61,505 bases of DNA from Phaeobacter sp. B1627 (GCF_006265095.1 NZ_VCNK01000034.1:1-61505); one strand, 5' to 3'; shown: positions 16,965 through 26,789, counted from the first letter of the stretch. Translations and numbers: made by a program. The notes: generated from the sequence alone by a model not told the origin.

Positions 16965-18794
16965 ATGGACGATCAGAATAAGAATCTACTTCTCGCAACT
17001 GCCCTGAGCGCGGTGGTTCTCCTCGGCTGGTACGCCTTTGTTCCCCAGCCGGAACCGGTGCCGGAACCGACCGTTGCGGTCAGCGAAACCGCCCCAGGCG
17101 CGAGCAATGAAACGTCCTCGGCCACGGCTCCCAGCGCAGGCTTGGCGACCGGAGGTGCCTCTGCGGATGCGACCTCCTCCCCTGTCGACCCGGTAGAGGA
17201 CGCTCCGCGCCTGTCGATCGACACGCCGCGCATCGCCGGTTCGATCTCCCTGAAGGGGGGGCGCATCGATGACCTGCAGCTCAAAGACTACCGTGAAACG
17301 CTGGACGACGACTCGCCCATCGTGACCCTGTTGTCACCCGCAGGTCAGCCCAACGCCTATTATGCGTTGTTTGGCTGGGCGCCCGGAACGGGCCTCGGCA
17401 TAGATGATGTGCCGGGCGCGAATACCCTCTGGGAGGCAGAAGAAGGCGCGCTCCTGTCGCCGGACAGCCCCGTGACCCTGACCTGGGACAACGGCAGCGG
17501 CCTGACCTTCACCCGCGAAATCGCCGTCGATGCGGACTATATGTTCTCAATCACGCAGGCGGTCTCCAACACCAGCGACAGCGCGGTCTCCCTGGCTCCC
17601 TATGGGACGCTTGCCCGTCACGGCCTTCCCGCAGAGTTGGCGAATTTCTTCATTCTCCACGAAGGTGTCGTGGGCATGGCCGACGGCGAATTGTCCGAGA
17701 TCGACTACGACGACATGACGGATTTCGACCCGGACCCGCGTGACGGTTCGCGTGCACAGGTGACGGCGGTGGCCGACAATGGCTGGATCGGGTTCACCGG
17801 CCACTACTGGATGTCCACGCTGATACCTGCGCCCGGAGAGAGCTTCCGCGCCATTGCGAAATACGACGAGCGCCGGGATATCTACCAGACCGACGTGGTA
17901 TTGCCGACGATGACGCTCGCCGCAGGCGAGAGTGCCCGTGCCGAGACACAGCTGTTCTCGGGCGCCAAGGAGTGGGCCGCCATCCGCGACTATGAGCGCG
18001 GCGGCATTGAAGGCTTCCTCGACAGCATCGATTGGGGCTGGTTCTTCTTTTTCACCAAACCCATCTTTGCCGTTTTGCACTGGCTGCATGGTGCAATTGG
18101 CAACATGGGCGTCGCCATCATCGCGCTGACCTTCCTGTTGAAGATCCTCGTCTTCCCCCTGGCCTATAAATCCTATGCCTCCATGGCGCGGATGAAGGAA
18201 CTCCAGCCGGAGATGGAGAAACTGCGCGAGCGGGCTGGCGACGACCGCCAGAAAGTCCAGAAGGAGATGATGGAGCTCTACAAACGGGAAAAAGTGAACC
18301 CGGCTGCAGGCTGTTTGCCGATCCTGATCCAAATCCCGATCTTCTTCTCGCTTTACAAGGTTATCTTCGTAACGCTGGAATTGCGTCACTCCGCCTTCTT
18401 CGGCCCCTTCCGTGACCTCTCTGCTCCGGATCCGACGTCGCTTTTCAACCTCTTCGGGCTTTTGCCCTGGGCTGCCCCGACTGCCGATTCCCTTCTGGCG
18501 CTGGTCTTTATCGGCATCCTGCCGATCCTCCTGGGCATTTCCATGTGGCTGCAGCAGAAACTCAATCCGGCTCCGACCGATGAAACACAGGCGATGATCT
18601 TTGCCTGGATGCCATGGGTGTTCATGTTCATGCTGGGCGGTTTTGCCTCCGGTCTCGTGGTCTACTGGATCACCAACAACGTGATCACCTTCTCGCAGCA
18701 GTATCTGATCATGCGCAGCCACGGCTATTCGCCGGATGTGTTCGGCAACATCAAGAAGAGCTTTAAACGCAAAGAAAAAACCGAAGAAAAGTAA
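16965..18794 (+). CDS. yidC: Membrane protein insertase YidC
   Basis: The 609-residue inner-membrane insertase/chaperone has an N-terminal membrane anchor (about 5-25), an Ala/Pro-rich linker, the large periplasmic domain (about 60-350) and the conserved five-helix Oxa1 core (about 360-590) with the YKREKVNPAAGCLPILIQIP signature. The start at 16965 (MDDQNKNLL) is chosen because this is the family's usual N-terminus and a GAGGTGG site lies upstream. It works with SecYEG and alone on small membrane proteins. Confidence 0.97.
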   Translation: MDDQNKNLLLATALSAVVLLGWYAFVPQPEPVPEPTVAVSETAPGASNETSSATAPSAGLATGGASADATSSPVDPVEDAPRLSIDTPRIAGSISLKGGRIDDLQLKDYRETLDDDSPIVTLLSPAGQPNAYYALFGWAPGTGLGIDDVPGANTLWEAEEGALLSPDSPVTLTWDNGSGLTFTREIAVDADYMFSITQAVSNTSDSAVSLAPYGTLARHGLPAELANFFILHEGVVGMADGELSEIDYDDMTDFDPDPRDGSRAQVTAVADNGWIGFTGHYWMSTLIPAPGESFRAIAKYDERRDIYQTDVVLPTMTLAAGESARAETQLFSGAKEWAAIRDYERGGIEGFLDSIDWGWFFFFTKPIFAVLHWLHGAIGNMGVAIIALTFLLKILVFPLAYKSYASMARMKELQPEMEKLRERAGDDRQKVQKEMMELYKREKVNPAAGCLPILIQIPIFFSLYKVIFVTLELRHSAFFGPFRDLSAPDPTSLFNLFGLLPWAAPTADSLLALVFIGILPILLGISMWLQQKLNPAPTDETQAMIFAWMPWVFMFMLGGFASGLVVYWITNNVITFSQQYLIMRSHGYSPDVFGNIKKSFKRKEKTEEK

Positions 18795-18813
18795 ATCTTC
18801 GCAGCACATCCTG

Positions 18814-18840
18814 AAATGCCGCGCCCTGTGCGCGGCATTT
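18814..18840 (+). terminator. Rho-independent terminator after yidC
   Basis: A perfect 10-bp stem AAATGCCGCG / CGCGGCATTT with a seven-base loop and a following TTTT tract lies 20 bases after the yidC stop. Confidence 0.8.
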
Positions 18841-18907
18841 TCCATTGTGGCCGCGCCTCTGGCGGTGCTAGAAGACGGCCCATCCTGCCAGCCAAAAGGC
18901 CACCACC

Positions 18908-19558
18908 ATGCAACTGCCCTTCCCGCTCGCCGAAGAGCCCGACGCCTTCGCTCTCGAAACCGGGCGCAAGCTCTTTGCCGGGCAGTCAGAGTTCCTGAAG
19001 GGTGTGGTCGCGATGTCCGGCCTGCCGCCTGCCGACAGGATCGAGGTCTGTTTCGCAGGCCGCTCCAACGTTGGGAAATCCTCTCTGATCAATGCGCTGA
19101 CCGGAACAAAGGGAATTGCACGTGCCTCCAACACGCCGGGCCGGACGCAGGAAATCAACTTTTTCGTGCAAAGCCCGGAACTCTACCTGGTTGACCTTCC
19201 CGGTTATGGCTATGCGAATGCCCCCCTGTCTGTCGTCGAAAAGTGGCAAAAACTGCTGAAGCAGTATCTGTCAGGCCGACAGACGCTGCGGCGGGCTTTT
19301 GTGCTGATCGACAGCCGTCATGGCGTGAAAAAGGTGGACGACGAAATCATGTCCCTTCTGGACAGCGCCGCGGTGACCTTTCAGGTGGTGATGACCAAGG
19401 CGGACAAAGTAAAAGAGCAGGATCGCGCAAAAGTGCTGGATCAAGTCCGCGCTGCCCTCGCCAAACATCCCGCCGCCTATCCGGAACTCGTTCTGACCTC
19501 CTCGGAAAAAGGCGATGGCATCGCAACGCTCCGCTCGATCATTGCGCATCTGGATTAA
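18908..19558 (+). CDS. yihA: Ribosome biogenesis GTP-binding protein YsxC/EngB
   Basis: The 216-residue TRAFAC-class GTPase helps assemble the large ribosomal subunit. G1 GRSNVGKSS, G2 NTPGRTQ, G3 DLPGYG, G4 TKAD and a G5-like TSSEKGDG are all present, giving an intact nucleotide site. An N-terminal extension of about 45 residues precedes the G domain, as in other alphaproteobacteria. It stands after the yidC terminator; a DUF2946-like frame follows almost without gap. Confidence 0.96.
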   Translation: MQLPFPLAEEPDAFALETGRKLFAGQSEFLKGVVAMSGLPPADRIEVCFAGRSNVGKSSLINALTGTKGIARASNTPGRTQEINFFVQSPELYLVDLPGYGYANAPLSVVEKWQKLLKQYLSGRQTLRRAFVLIDSRHGVKKVDDEIMSLLDSAAVTFQVVMTKADKVKEQDRAKVLDQVRAALAKHPAAYPELVLTSSEKGDGIATLRSIIAHLD

Positions 19559-19561
19559 ACC

Positions 19562-19930
19562 CTGCGCCGCATTCTTCCATATCTGGCGCTGATCGCCATT
19601 TTTGCGGCGGGGATCATTCCTGCGGGCTTGATGCCGTTTGTAAATGATGACGGCAGGGTCCTGTTGGTCCTGTGCACCGAGGACGGCCCGCAGGAACGTT
19701 GGGTCGATCTCGGCGAGCCACAGCAAAAACAGCCGCACCAAGACAGCGAGGACGGCCCCAGCGGTTGTCCTTTTGCGCTCCACACGCCTGTCGTCCATCA
19801 CACATCAGTGGACCTCCCCCTACCCCTTATGGGGCCAGGGCAGGATCTGTGGCTTCGAAGCCCCTTCACCCATCACAGCGCCGGTTTTTACTGGCATTAC
19901 GACGCGCGCGGACCGCCCGCACTCTCCTGA
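19562..19930 (+). CDS. DUF2946-like small secreted protein with non-canonical or missing start
   Basis: The frame begins right after the yihA stop and encodes a hydrophobic N-terminus (RRILPYLALIAIFAAG), then IPAGLMP, a LCTEDG motif and a GCPFA motif, a pattern typical of DUF2946 proteins, which are small exported proteins often found near copper or TonB-linked genes. The only in-frame initiators before the hydrophobic segment are CTG at 19562 or ATT codons; TTG 19628 or ATG 19631 would delete the export signal. Either a rare start coupled to yihA is used or the gene has lost its start. It precedes a PepSY membrane protein, a frequent partner. Confidence 0.5.
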   Translation: MRRILPYLALIAIFAAGIIPAGLMPFVNDDGRVLLVLCTEDGPQERWVDLGEPQQKQPHQDSEDGPSGCPFALHTPVVHHTSVDLPLPLMGPGQDLWLRSPFTHHSAGFYWHYDARGPPALS

Positions 19931-20002
19931 CCCCAAAATCACATTCACTCTGATATCCCGGCCCCGCACGGCCCGGATCCCTTTGGTCTGGAGAATCCCT
20001 CA

Positions 20003-21415
20003 ATGGCAATGAGCCAAACCTCAAGCGCGGGCAGCCGTCCGTCGCCGAAAAACCTGTCGCAAAAATTTTATTTCGCCGCGTGGCGCTGGCATTTCTATGC
20101 TGGCCTCTATGTGATCCCGTTTCTGTTGATGTTGGCCATCACGGGCCTGATGATGATGTTCATCACCCAGGTCGATGGCCGCGACGGTGAAAAAATCCAC
20201 GTGGAGCCTGAGGCGACCGAACTGCCCATCGCCGCTCAAATGCAGATTGCCCGCGCCGTGCAACCCGGTCAGATCGTCGAATGGATCGGGCCGAAGGCCG
20301 AAAATCTGGCAGTTGTCTATCGCATTGCACCGCAAGACGGAGGCAATCAGATGGTGGCGCTTAATCAATACACCGGCGAGATCATCAAGGTCTGGGACCG
20401 CCGGGCCGGCTGGTACGACTGGGCGGACAATATGCATGGGTCCTTGCTGATTGGGGATACCGGGGATCGGTTGATCGAAATTGCCGCAGGTCTCGGTCTG
20501 GTGCTGGTCATGACCGGCCTCTATCTTTGGTGGCCGCGCGGCAATTGGAGCGCGGCCCTGGTTCCGAACCTGCGCGCGCGGGGGAGGTCGCTCTGGAAGA
20601 ACCTGCATGGGGTACTCGGGTTCTGGATCTCGGCGCTGCTGATTGTCTTCCTGATCTCTGGACTGTCCTGGACCGGCGTCTGGGGCGCCAAGTTCGTGCA
20701 GGCCTGGTCCACCTTCCCGGCGCAGAAGTGGGATGCTGTGCCCCTCTCTGACGTGACCCACACTGCGCATCTGAACCACGGCAACACGAATGATGTGCCC
20801 TGGGCCCTGGAACAGACCCCCATGCCGGCTTCCGGTTCGGATGCGGGGATCACCGGCCTGCCTGCGGGTCGCGAGGTCACGCTGGAATCGATCATCGGCC
20901 TTGGACGCGATCTCGGGATGGAGGGCCGGTTTCGGGTTGCGATTCCCACCAGCGACAGCGGCGTCTGGACCCTGAACCGAGACAGCATGTCCGGCGACGG
21001 CGAAGATCCTTTTATCGACCGGACCGTGCACATCGATCAGTTCACCGGCAAAATCCTCGCCGATGTCAAATATGATGACTATTCATGGGCAGGCAAAGCA
21101 ATGGCAGTCGGGATCCCGCTGCATATGGGGTTGGTCGGGCTGTGGAACTTCGTGTTGAATGTGTTCTTTTGCCTGGCAGTAATCTTTGTCTGTTTCTCGG
21201 GACTGGTGATGTGGGTCAAACGCCGCCCCACCAAAGCCGGTCGCCTGGCGGCACCGCCAATGCCCGCGGATCTGCCATTCTGGAAAGGTGCGGTACTGGT
21301 CGGCCTTTTCACCTCGCTGGCGTTCCCTCTGGTCGGGATCACGCTTCTGGCGGTCCTGGCAATTGACGTTCTGATCCTGTCAAACCTGCCCGCGCTTAAA
21401 CGTGTGATAAGCTAG
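20003..21415 (+). CDS. PepSY-associated TM helix protein
   Basis: The 470-residue inner-membrane protein has the PepSY_TM layout: membrane helices near 35-55, 155-175, 205-230 and 370-395, with two more near 425-460, and periplasmic PepSY-like segments between them (for example QYTGEIIKVWDRR and DQFTGKILADVKYDDYSW). Relatives accompany siderophore or copper uptake receptors and some are ferric-reductase-like. Conserved histidines (RWHFYAG, MHGSLL, LHGVLG, LHMGL) could bind haem. No TonB receptor is adjacent, so the substrate is not known. Confidence 0.85.
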   Translation: MAMSQTSSAGSRPSPKNLSQKFYFAAWRWHFYAGLYVIPFLLMLAITGLMMMFITQVDGRDGEKIHVEPEATELPIAAQMQIARAVQPGQIVEWIGPKAENLAVVYRIAPQDGGNQMVALNQYTGEIIKVWDRRAGWYDWADNMHGSLLIGDTGDRLIEIAAGLGLVLVMTGLYLWWPRGNWSAALVPNLRARGRSLWKNLHGVLGFWISALLIVFLISGLSWTGVWGAKFVQAWSTFPAQKWDAVPLSDVTHTAHLNHGNTNDVPWALEQTPMPASGSDAGITGLPAGREVTLESIIGLGRDLGMEGRFRVAIPTSDSGVWTLNRDSMSGDGEDPFIDRTVHIDQFTGKILADVKYDDYSWAGKAMAVGIPLHMGLVGLWNFVLNVFFCLAVIFVCFSGLVMWVKRRPTKAGRLAAPPMPADLPFWKGAVLVGLFTSLAFPLVGITLLAVLAIDVLILSNLPALKRVIS

Positions 21416-21422
21416 TGACCCT

Positions 21423-21449
21423 GGCCCGGATCTTTTTGGGATCCGGGCC
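21423..21449. terminator. Bidirectional terminator between PepSY gene and SDR gene
   Basis: GGCCCGGATC pairs with GATCCGGGCC around a seven-base T-rich loop, between two convergent genes. No long T-run on either side, but the position between convergent stops suggests it serves both. Confidence 0.6.
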
Positions 21450-21462
21450 TCATTGCGCAACG

Positions 21463-22194
21463 TCAGACGTGCTGTGCTCCGTTCACTTCGATCTCGGTTC
21501 CCGAGATATAGGTGCTTTGATCAGAACAGAGAAAGTAGATCGCATCCGCAACCTCTGACGGCTGACCAAGACGCCGCATCGGCAGTTGCGCAACGATTTT
21601 CTCGGTCCCCGGACTGAGGATGGAGGTTTCCACCTCACCCGGCGCAATCGCGTTGACGCGCACGCCCAACGGACCGAAATCATGCGCCATTTCGCGTGTC
21701 AGCGCCGCAAGGGCCGCTTTGGAAGTCGAATATGCGGCACCGGCAAAGGGATGCACCCGGCTCCCTGCGATGGAGGTCACGTTGACCACCGCCCCTTTGG
21801 CGGCGGCCAATTCTTCCCGCAGGCCACGCGCGAGAACCACCGAGGCAAAGAAGTTCACATGGAAGACCTTGGCCCAATCCATCAAATCCGTGGTGAGCGT
21901 GCTCAGCCGCTCCCCGTCCGGGCCCTTCGGAGAAATACCGGCGTTGTTCACAAGCGCGTCCAGCTTGCCATCCTCCAGCCGGTCCTGGATTTCGCCCACG
22001 CCGTTGATCGTGTCTGACGGGTCTGACAGATCAAGCTGTACGTGATTCTCGGCCCCCCCGCCCCAGGGGCATTCCTTTGGGAATGGGTGGCGCGAACAGG
22101 TGATGACCCGCCAGCCTTCCGCGTTGAACCGACGTACGGTCGCATGGCCAATACCACGACTGGCACCAGTCAGAAGCAGGGTTTTCCGGCGCAT
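21463..22194 (-). CDS. SDR family NAD(P)-dependent oxidoreductase
   Basis: The 243-residue classical short-chain dehydrogenase has the TGASRGIG cofactor loop (9-16), the NNAG motif, a catalytic Ser in VTSIAG and the YSTSK active-site Tyr/Lys. The SRH after the second beta strand suggests NADPH preference, which is an inference. It resembles 3-oxoacyl-ACP reductase-like SDRs but the neighbours give no pathway. It is divergent from argB. Confidence 0.88.
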   Translation of the reverse strand: MRRKTLLLTGASRGIGHATVRRFNAEGWRVITCSRHPFPKECPWGGGAENHVQLDLSDPSDTINGVGEIQDRLEDGKLDALVNNAGISPKGPDGERLSTLTTDLMDWAKVFHVNFFASVVLARGLREELAAAKGAVVNVTSIAGSRVHPFAGAAYSTSKAALAALTREMAHDFGPLGVRVNAIAPGEVETSILSPGTEKIVAQLPMRRLGQPSEVADAIYFLCSDQSTYISGTEIEVNGAQHV

Positions 22195-22367
22195 AATAGG
22201 GCTGGTCCTTCTCGCGAAGCAAATGCTGCAGCTGCAACACTACCACCACAGTCCGGCACTGCAATGGGAATGGGCGCCCGATCCTCCCTTGGCAGGCCGG
22301 TCAGAAATGCGTAACACCCTTTTAACACCCCGCGCCCTTTTTCGGGCCGCCTCAGGACCTGACAGCG

Positions 22368-23228
22368 ATGAAGACCCGTGACATGAACCGCGACTGGATT
22401 GCCACTGCCGAAACCTTGTCAAGCGCGCTGCCCTACCTGCAGCGTTACGACGACGCGATCGTCGTCATCAAACTTGGCGGCCACGCAATGGGAAGTGACG
22501 AGGGCATGGAAAGCTTTGCCCGCGACGTCGTTCTGCTGCGTCAGGTCGGAGTGAACCCCGTGATTGTGCATGGGGGCGGTCCAATGATCAATTCGCTGCT
22601 GGAACGGCTGCAGATCAAATCAGAATTTGTGAACGGCAAACGGGTCACCGACAAGGCCACGATGGATGTGGTGGAGATGGTGCTCTCGGGCATGGTCAAC
22701 AAGCGCATCGTGCAGGCGATCAACGCGCAGGGCGGCAAGGGCATAGGGCTCTCCGGCAAGGACGCAAATTTGATCACCTGCGAAGTGACCGATCCCGCCT
22801 TGGGTTTTGTCGGAACACCCTCTGCGGTAAATGACGAAATGCTGCGCAATCTCTTCGAAAAGGAATTCATTCCTGTCATCGCGCCCATCGGGGCAGGTGC
22901 GGAGGGCGAGACTTTCAACATCAATGGCGATACCGCCGCTGGCGCCGTGGCGGCAGCGCTGAAGGCCGACCGGCTGCTGCTGCTGACCGACGTCGCTGGT
23001 GTCAAAAACGCCGAAGGCGTGGTGGTGACTGAACTGACAGCCGCCGACGTTGAGAGCATGACCGTGACCGGCGTCATCGCGGGCGGCATGATTCCCAAGA
23101 CCGAAACTGCGGTTCATGCCGTGCGAGGCGGCGTCCGCGCCTGTACGATCGTTGACGGACGGGTGCCAAATGCGGTCCTGCTGGAGCTGTTCACCGACCA
23201 CGGCGCAGGATCCATGATCCGCGGCTGA
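22368..23228 (+). CDS. argB: Acetylglutamate kinase
   Basis: The 286-residue kinase phosphorylates N-acetyl-L-glutamate in arginine synthesis. Family motifs are KLGGHAMG near 30, VHGGGPMI near 67 and the ATP-site stretch [15 protein letters not shown]. The longer N-terminal helix matches the arginine-sensitive hexameric type. The start at 22368 is kept; ATG 22383 five codons later is possible. No other arg gene adjoins it. Confidence 0.97.
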   Translation: MKTRDMNRDWIATAETLSSALPYLQRYDDAIVVIKLGGHAMGSDEGMESFARDVVLLRQVGVNPVIVHGGGPMINSLLERLQIKSEFVNGKRVTDKATMDVVEMVLSGMVNKRIVQAINAQGGKGIGLSGKDANLITCEVTDPALGFVGTPSAVNDEMLRNLFEKEFIPVIAPIGAGAEGETFNINGDTAAGAVAAALKADRLLLLTDVAGVKNAEGVVVTELTAADVESMTVTGVIAGGMIPKTETAVHAVRGGVRACTIVDGRVPNAVLLELFTDHGAGSMIRG

Positions 23229-23307
23229 GCCACCGGCCTGTCGCCCGAAAGAGGCAGGCTCGGCATCCATCCTTGCCAAGACTGCGAAGCTGCGGCTAGC
23301 TGGAGCC

Positions 23308-24000
23308 ATGTCGGCAAACGCCCCTCCCTGCCCCACTGGCGGCCTTTACCAACGTCTGTCCGAAGTTCTCGCCCCATTGGGGCTGACGATCTACGGGGCG
23401 CTGCATCCTGAACATGTTCCTGTACCAGATGCGAAACAGGGTACGCTGATTCTGATTGGCACAGGTTCCGGCTTCTGGTCTGTCCTGACGTCTGCGCCCG
23501 AAGGGCAGGATGGCGAACCCGACCCCGTCGACCGCTGGTCTGCACGCGTGATTGGACGCCTCGCGGACACCTTTGGTGCTCGGGCGCACTATCCCTTCTC
23601 TGGACCGCCCTACGCCCCGTTTGTGTCCTGGGCGCTGGCCTCGGGGCGCGCTTTCACATCTCCGTCGCAGATGATGGTGCATGATGAAGTGGGCATGATG
23701 ATTTCCTATAGAGGAGCGCTCCTGTTTGACGAGATCTTCGAAATACCGGAGCCTCGGATGGCTGCCTCTCCCTGCGAAAGCTGTGCGGACAAACCCTGCC
23801 TTTCTGCTTGCCCGGCACACGCACTGGTTGACGGAGGCCCCTACAAACTGGCAGCGTGTCACAAGCACCTTGATACGCGTGAAGGCGCAGCGTGCATGAC
23901 ATCCGGATGTGTAGCACGCCGGGCCTGTCCCCTCAGCATCGGTGCCGGGCGCCCGCCCGCGCAGACAGCCCATCACATGAGGTATTTTCACCGCCTATGA
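23308..24000 (+). CDS. 4Fe-4S cluster protein (QueG-like C-terminal ferredoxin module)
   Basis: The 230-residue protein ends in two iron-sulfur motifs: CESCADKPCLSACP near 151-164 and a second set of cysteines in ACHKHL...ACMTSGC...ACP near 180-210. The arrangement resembles the ferredoxin region of epoxyqueuosine-reductase relatives, but the upstream part (PYAPFVSWALASGRAF) is not a complete QueG. It overlaps the next gene by ATGA, implying translational coupling. Function unknown. Confidence 0.65.
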   Translation: MSANAPPCPTGGLYQRLSEVLAPLGLTIYGALHPEHVPVPDAKQGTLILIGTGSGFWSVLTSAPEGQDGEPDPVDRWSARVIGRLADTFGARAHYPFSGPPYAPFVSWALASGRAFTSPSQMMVHDEVGMMISYRGALLFDEIFEIPEPRMAASPCESCADKPCLSACPAHALVDGGPYKLAACHKHLDTREGAACMTSGCVARRACPLSIGAGRPPAQTAHHMRYFHRL

Positions 24001-24494
24001 CCTGTACCCTCGTCTTGACCCGTCATGCCAAGTCCGCTTGGAACAACGACTCCCCAAGTGACCACGCCCGCCCGCTCAGTGCCCGGGGCCGCCGTTCCGC
24101 CGAAGCGCTCGGAGTCTGGTTGCGAGATCAGCCCGTGAAGCCGGAACACATATTGTCATCGTCATCTCAGCGCACGCGGGAAACCTGTGATCTGATGAAG
24201 ATCGATGCACCTGCCGTCTATACTGAACGGCTGTATCACGCGACGCCTCAGATCATCCTCGAAGTGCTGCGGGAAGCCAGCAAACCCCATGTTCTCATGC
24301 TGGGGCACAATCCGGGGCTGCAGGAATTTGCCCATCAGATTGTAAAATATCCGCCACCTCATTCCCGTTTCGAGGACTACCCCACAGGTGCCACCCTGCT
24401 GGTGGAGTTTGACATCGAGGCCTGGCAGGAACTGCAACCCGGGACCGGCAAGGTGCTCGATTTCGTCGTCCCGCGCGAGCTTCTTGGCGAATGA
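23997..24494 (+). CDS. SixA-like histidine phosphatase family protein
   Basis: The 165-residue histidine-phosphatase (branch 2-like small member) has the catalytic LTRHAKSAW motif with the phosphoacceptor His, and the second-site LGHNPGL. Relatives such as SixA remove phosphate from phosphohistidine in HPt or NPr proteins. The start ATG at 23997 overlaps the upstream stop as ATGA. The coupling to an Fe-S protein is unusual. Confidence 0.88.
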   Translation: MTCTLVLTRHAKSAWNNDSPSDHARPLSARGRRSAEALGVWLRDQPVKPEHILSSSSQRTRETCDLMKIDAPAVYTERLYHATPQIILEVLREASKPHVLMLGHNPGLQEFAHQIVKYPPPHSRFEDYPTGATLLVEFDIEAWQELQPGTGKVLDFVVPRELLGE

Positions 24495-24600
24495 CGATCC
24501 GTTGCTTGGATCGCATCCGGTGCAGATCGCGGGCATAGGCGCGTTGTAACAGAGAGATGCAACCCCTTGCGCCCAATGGGAGCGACGCCCGACAAAGCAA

Positions 24601-24626
24601 GAGGCCAGGCAGTGATGCCTGGCCTC
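24601..24626. terminator. Terminator between SixA-like gene and bztD
   Basis: A perfect 11-bp stem, GAGGCCAGGCA / TGCCTGGCCTC, with a GTGA loop is followed by CTTTC on the plus strand and CTTG on the minus strand. It lies between convergent genes and probably serves both. Confidence 0.75.
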
Positions 24627-24683
24627 CTTTCAGTTCTGGCAAACGTCGCCGCGATAGTCCCAGCGACAGACTCAGTGACAGCC

Positions 24684-25475
24684 TCAGTGACCGAGGATCT
24701 GGCTGAGGAACAATTTGGTCCGTTCGCTTTGCGGGTTGTTGAAGAATTCCTCAGGCTCGTTCTGTTCCACGATCTGACCGGCATCCATGAAGATAACCCG
24801 GTTTGCGACCTGACGGGCAAACCCCATCTCGTGGGTCACGCACAGCATGGTCATGCCTTCCTCCGCCAGCTCGATCATTGTATCGAGCACTTCCTTGATC
24901 ATCTCCGGATCCAGCGCCGAGGTCGGTTCATCAAACAGCATGATACGCGGCATCATGCACAGGCTGCGCGCGATGGCGACCCGCTGCTGCTGGCCACCCG
25001 ACAGTTGGCCCGGGTACTTGTCAGCCTGCTCCGGGATTTTCACTTTCTCAAGGAAGTGCATCGCGCGCTCTTCGGCCTCTTTCTTCGGCGTTTTACGCAC
25101 CCAGATCGGGGCCAGCGTGCAATTCTCGAGAATTGTCAGATGCGGGAAGAGGTTGAAGTGCTGGAACACCATGCCGACCTCTGACCGGATCTTGTCGATG
25201 TTCTTGAGATCATTCGACAGTTCCGTGCCATCGACAAGGATCTTGCCCGCCTGATGCTCTTCCAGTGCATTGAGACAGCGGATCAGCGTGGACTTTCCCG
25301 ACCCGGAAGGGCCCGCGATGACGATCCGCTCCCCCCGGTTCACCGTCAGGTTGATGTCACGCAGCACATGAAAAGATCCGTACCACTTGTTCATGCTGGA
25401 GATTTGGATCGCGACCTCATCAGAGACCTGCATCTTGGATCGGTCGATTTCGCGTTCGATTGCCAGTTCAGACAT
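24684..25475 (-). CDS. bztD: Polar amino-acid ABC transporter ATP-binding protein
   Basis: The 263-residue ATPase has Walker [10 protein letters not shown], signature LSGGQQQR, Walker [13 protein letters not shown] and the H-loop VTHEMG. It energises uptake of glutamate-family amino acids with the two permeases and binding protein encoded upstream in the same direction; gene order and subunit lengths match Rhodobacter bztABCD (rhizobial aapJQMP). Confidence 0.95.
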   Translation of the reverse strand: MSELAIEREIDRSKMQVSDEVAIQISSMNKWYGSFHVLRDINLTVNRGERIVIAGPSGSGKSTLIRCLNALEEHQAGKILVDGTELSNDLKNIDKIRSEVGMVFQHFNLFPHLTILENCTLAPIWVRKTPKKEAEERAMHFLEKVKIPEQADKYPGQLSGGQQQRVAIARSLCMMPRIMLFDEPTSALDPEMIKEVLDTMIELAEEGMTMLCVTHEMGFARQVANRVIFMDAGQIVEQNEPEEFFNNPQSERTKLFLSQILGH

Positions 25476-25487
25476 ATGTTGAACTCC

Positions 25488-26786
25488 TTATCGGTGATCG
25501 GTGGCGAGACGACGCTCGAGCCACTGAGAGTATTGAGAGATGCCGTAACATACGACGAAGAAGAGAACCGCAGCGAAGCCAAGAAGCTCCCAGTAGACCC
25601 CGTTCCACTCGGTCGAGGCGAGAATGGGACCGCGGATCATACCCACCAGGTCAAACATCGAGATGACGGAGACGAGCGTGGTGTCCTTGAACAGACCCAC
25701 CGCCACATTCACGATGCCCGGAATGGAGATCTTGAGCGCCTGTGGCAGGATGATCAGGCGCATTGCCTGCGGATAGTCCAGCCCGAGACTGTCGGCGGCC
25801 TCATACTGGCCTTTCGGCAGCGCCGCCAATCCACCCCGGATCACCTCGGCGATATAGGCCGAAGAGAACATGGTGATCATGATCACCACCCGGAGGAACA
25901 GGTCGACTGTCGATTCCGGCGGGAAGAAATACGAGAGCATCACCGACGCGACGAACAGCAGCGTGATCAGAGGCACACCCCGCACGAACTCGATGAAGAC
26001 CACGCAGATCCACTTGATCAATGGCATATCCGACTGACGACCAAGCGCCAGCGCGATACCCAGCGGCAGTGACAGCGATACACAGGTGACACCGAGCATC
26101 AGGTTCAGCATGAAGCCGCCCAGATCACGGGAGGGCACAGCCGAGAGCAACGCATTGTCAGAGGCGCTTTCCGGGACCAATGCCCCGCCGACGATCCAGA
26201 CCACCAGGGCAGCGGCGATTGCGCCAAAGAACCCGATGGCAAAGCTCTTCTTGCCGTAGGTCTGGAATATCACAGCAGCCGCTGCAAAGCCAACGAAGGC
26301 CAGGATCGGTGTCAGGATTGTGCCGCCCCAGATCAACCAGAAGGCAATGAACGGATACACGGCCGTAAACGCCAGCATCTTGCGCGGCAGGTCGAAAAAC
26401 AGGACCGGCGCCGCGGCCACGAGCAGCAATACGAGCGCGAAATTCGGCCGCCAATATGCATCAGTCGGATACTTGAAGCCGTAGAGGAGCTGGTGCCAGC
26501 GCTCGGTCAGAACCGAGAAACAGGCGCCCAGCTTGTTGTCCAGCACCTCGCGACACTCATTGAGCGAACTGGTGGTCCAGACACCATTCAAAATCCACGG
26601 CAAAGTGCTGCTCAGCAGGACGTAGATCGCCCAAAGAGACACCAGTGTCAGGATTGAATTCGGGATGTTGGAGAACAGGTTCTGGCGCAGCCATTTTATG
26701 ACACCGGTTTCACGCGCCGGAGGCGGAAGCTCCGGCAGCATGGTTTCGGCCACATAGGCGACGGAGTTGGTTGTTTGGTCACTCAT
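25488..26786 (-). CDS. bztC: Polar amino-acid ABC transporter permease (BztC/AapM type)
   Basis: The 432-residue permease is longer than ordinary HisM/GlnP permeases because of an N-terminal region with additional membrane segments and a periplasmic loop (about 60-200), a trait of Aap/Bzt transporters. The permease core at about 220-420 carries the EAA-like EVIRGGLAALPKGQYEAADSLG contact motif for the ATPase. It starts three bases after the stop of bztB. Confidence 0.94.
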   Translation of the reverse strand: MSDQTTNSVAYVAETMLPELPPPARETGVIKWLRQNLFSNIPNSILTLVSLWAIYVLLSSTLPWILNGVWTTSSLNECREVLDNKLGACFSVLTERWHQLLYGFKYPTDAYWRPNFALVLLLVAAAPVLFFDLPRKMLAFTAVYPFIAFWLIWGGTILTPILAFVGFAAAAVIFQTYGKKSFAIGFFGAIAAALVVWIVGGALVPESASDNALLSAVPSRDLGGFMLNLMLGVTCVSLSLPLGIALALGRQSDMPLIKWICVVFIEFVRGVPLITLLFVASVMLSYFFPPESTVDLFLRVVIMITMFSSAYIAEVIRGGLAALPKGQYEAADSLGLDYPQAMRLIILPQALKISIPGIVNVAVGLFKDTTLVSVISMFDLVGMIRGPILASTEWNGVYWELLGFAAVLFFVVCYGISQYSQWLERRLATDHR

Positions 26787-26789
26787 GTC

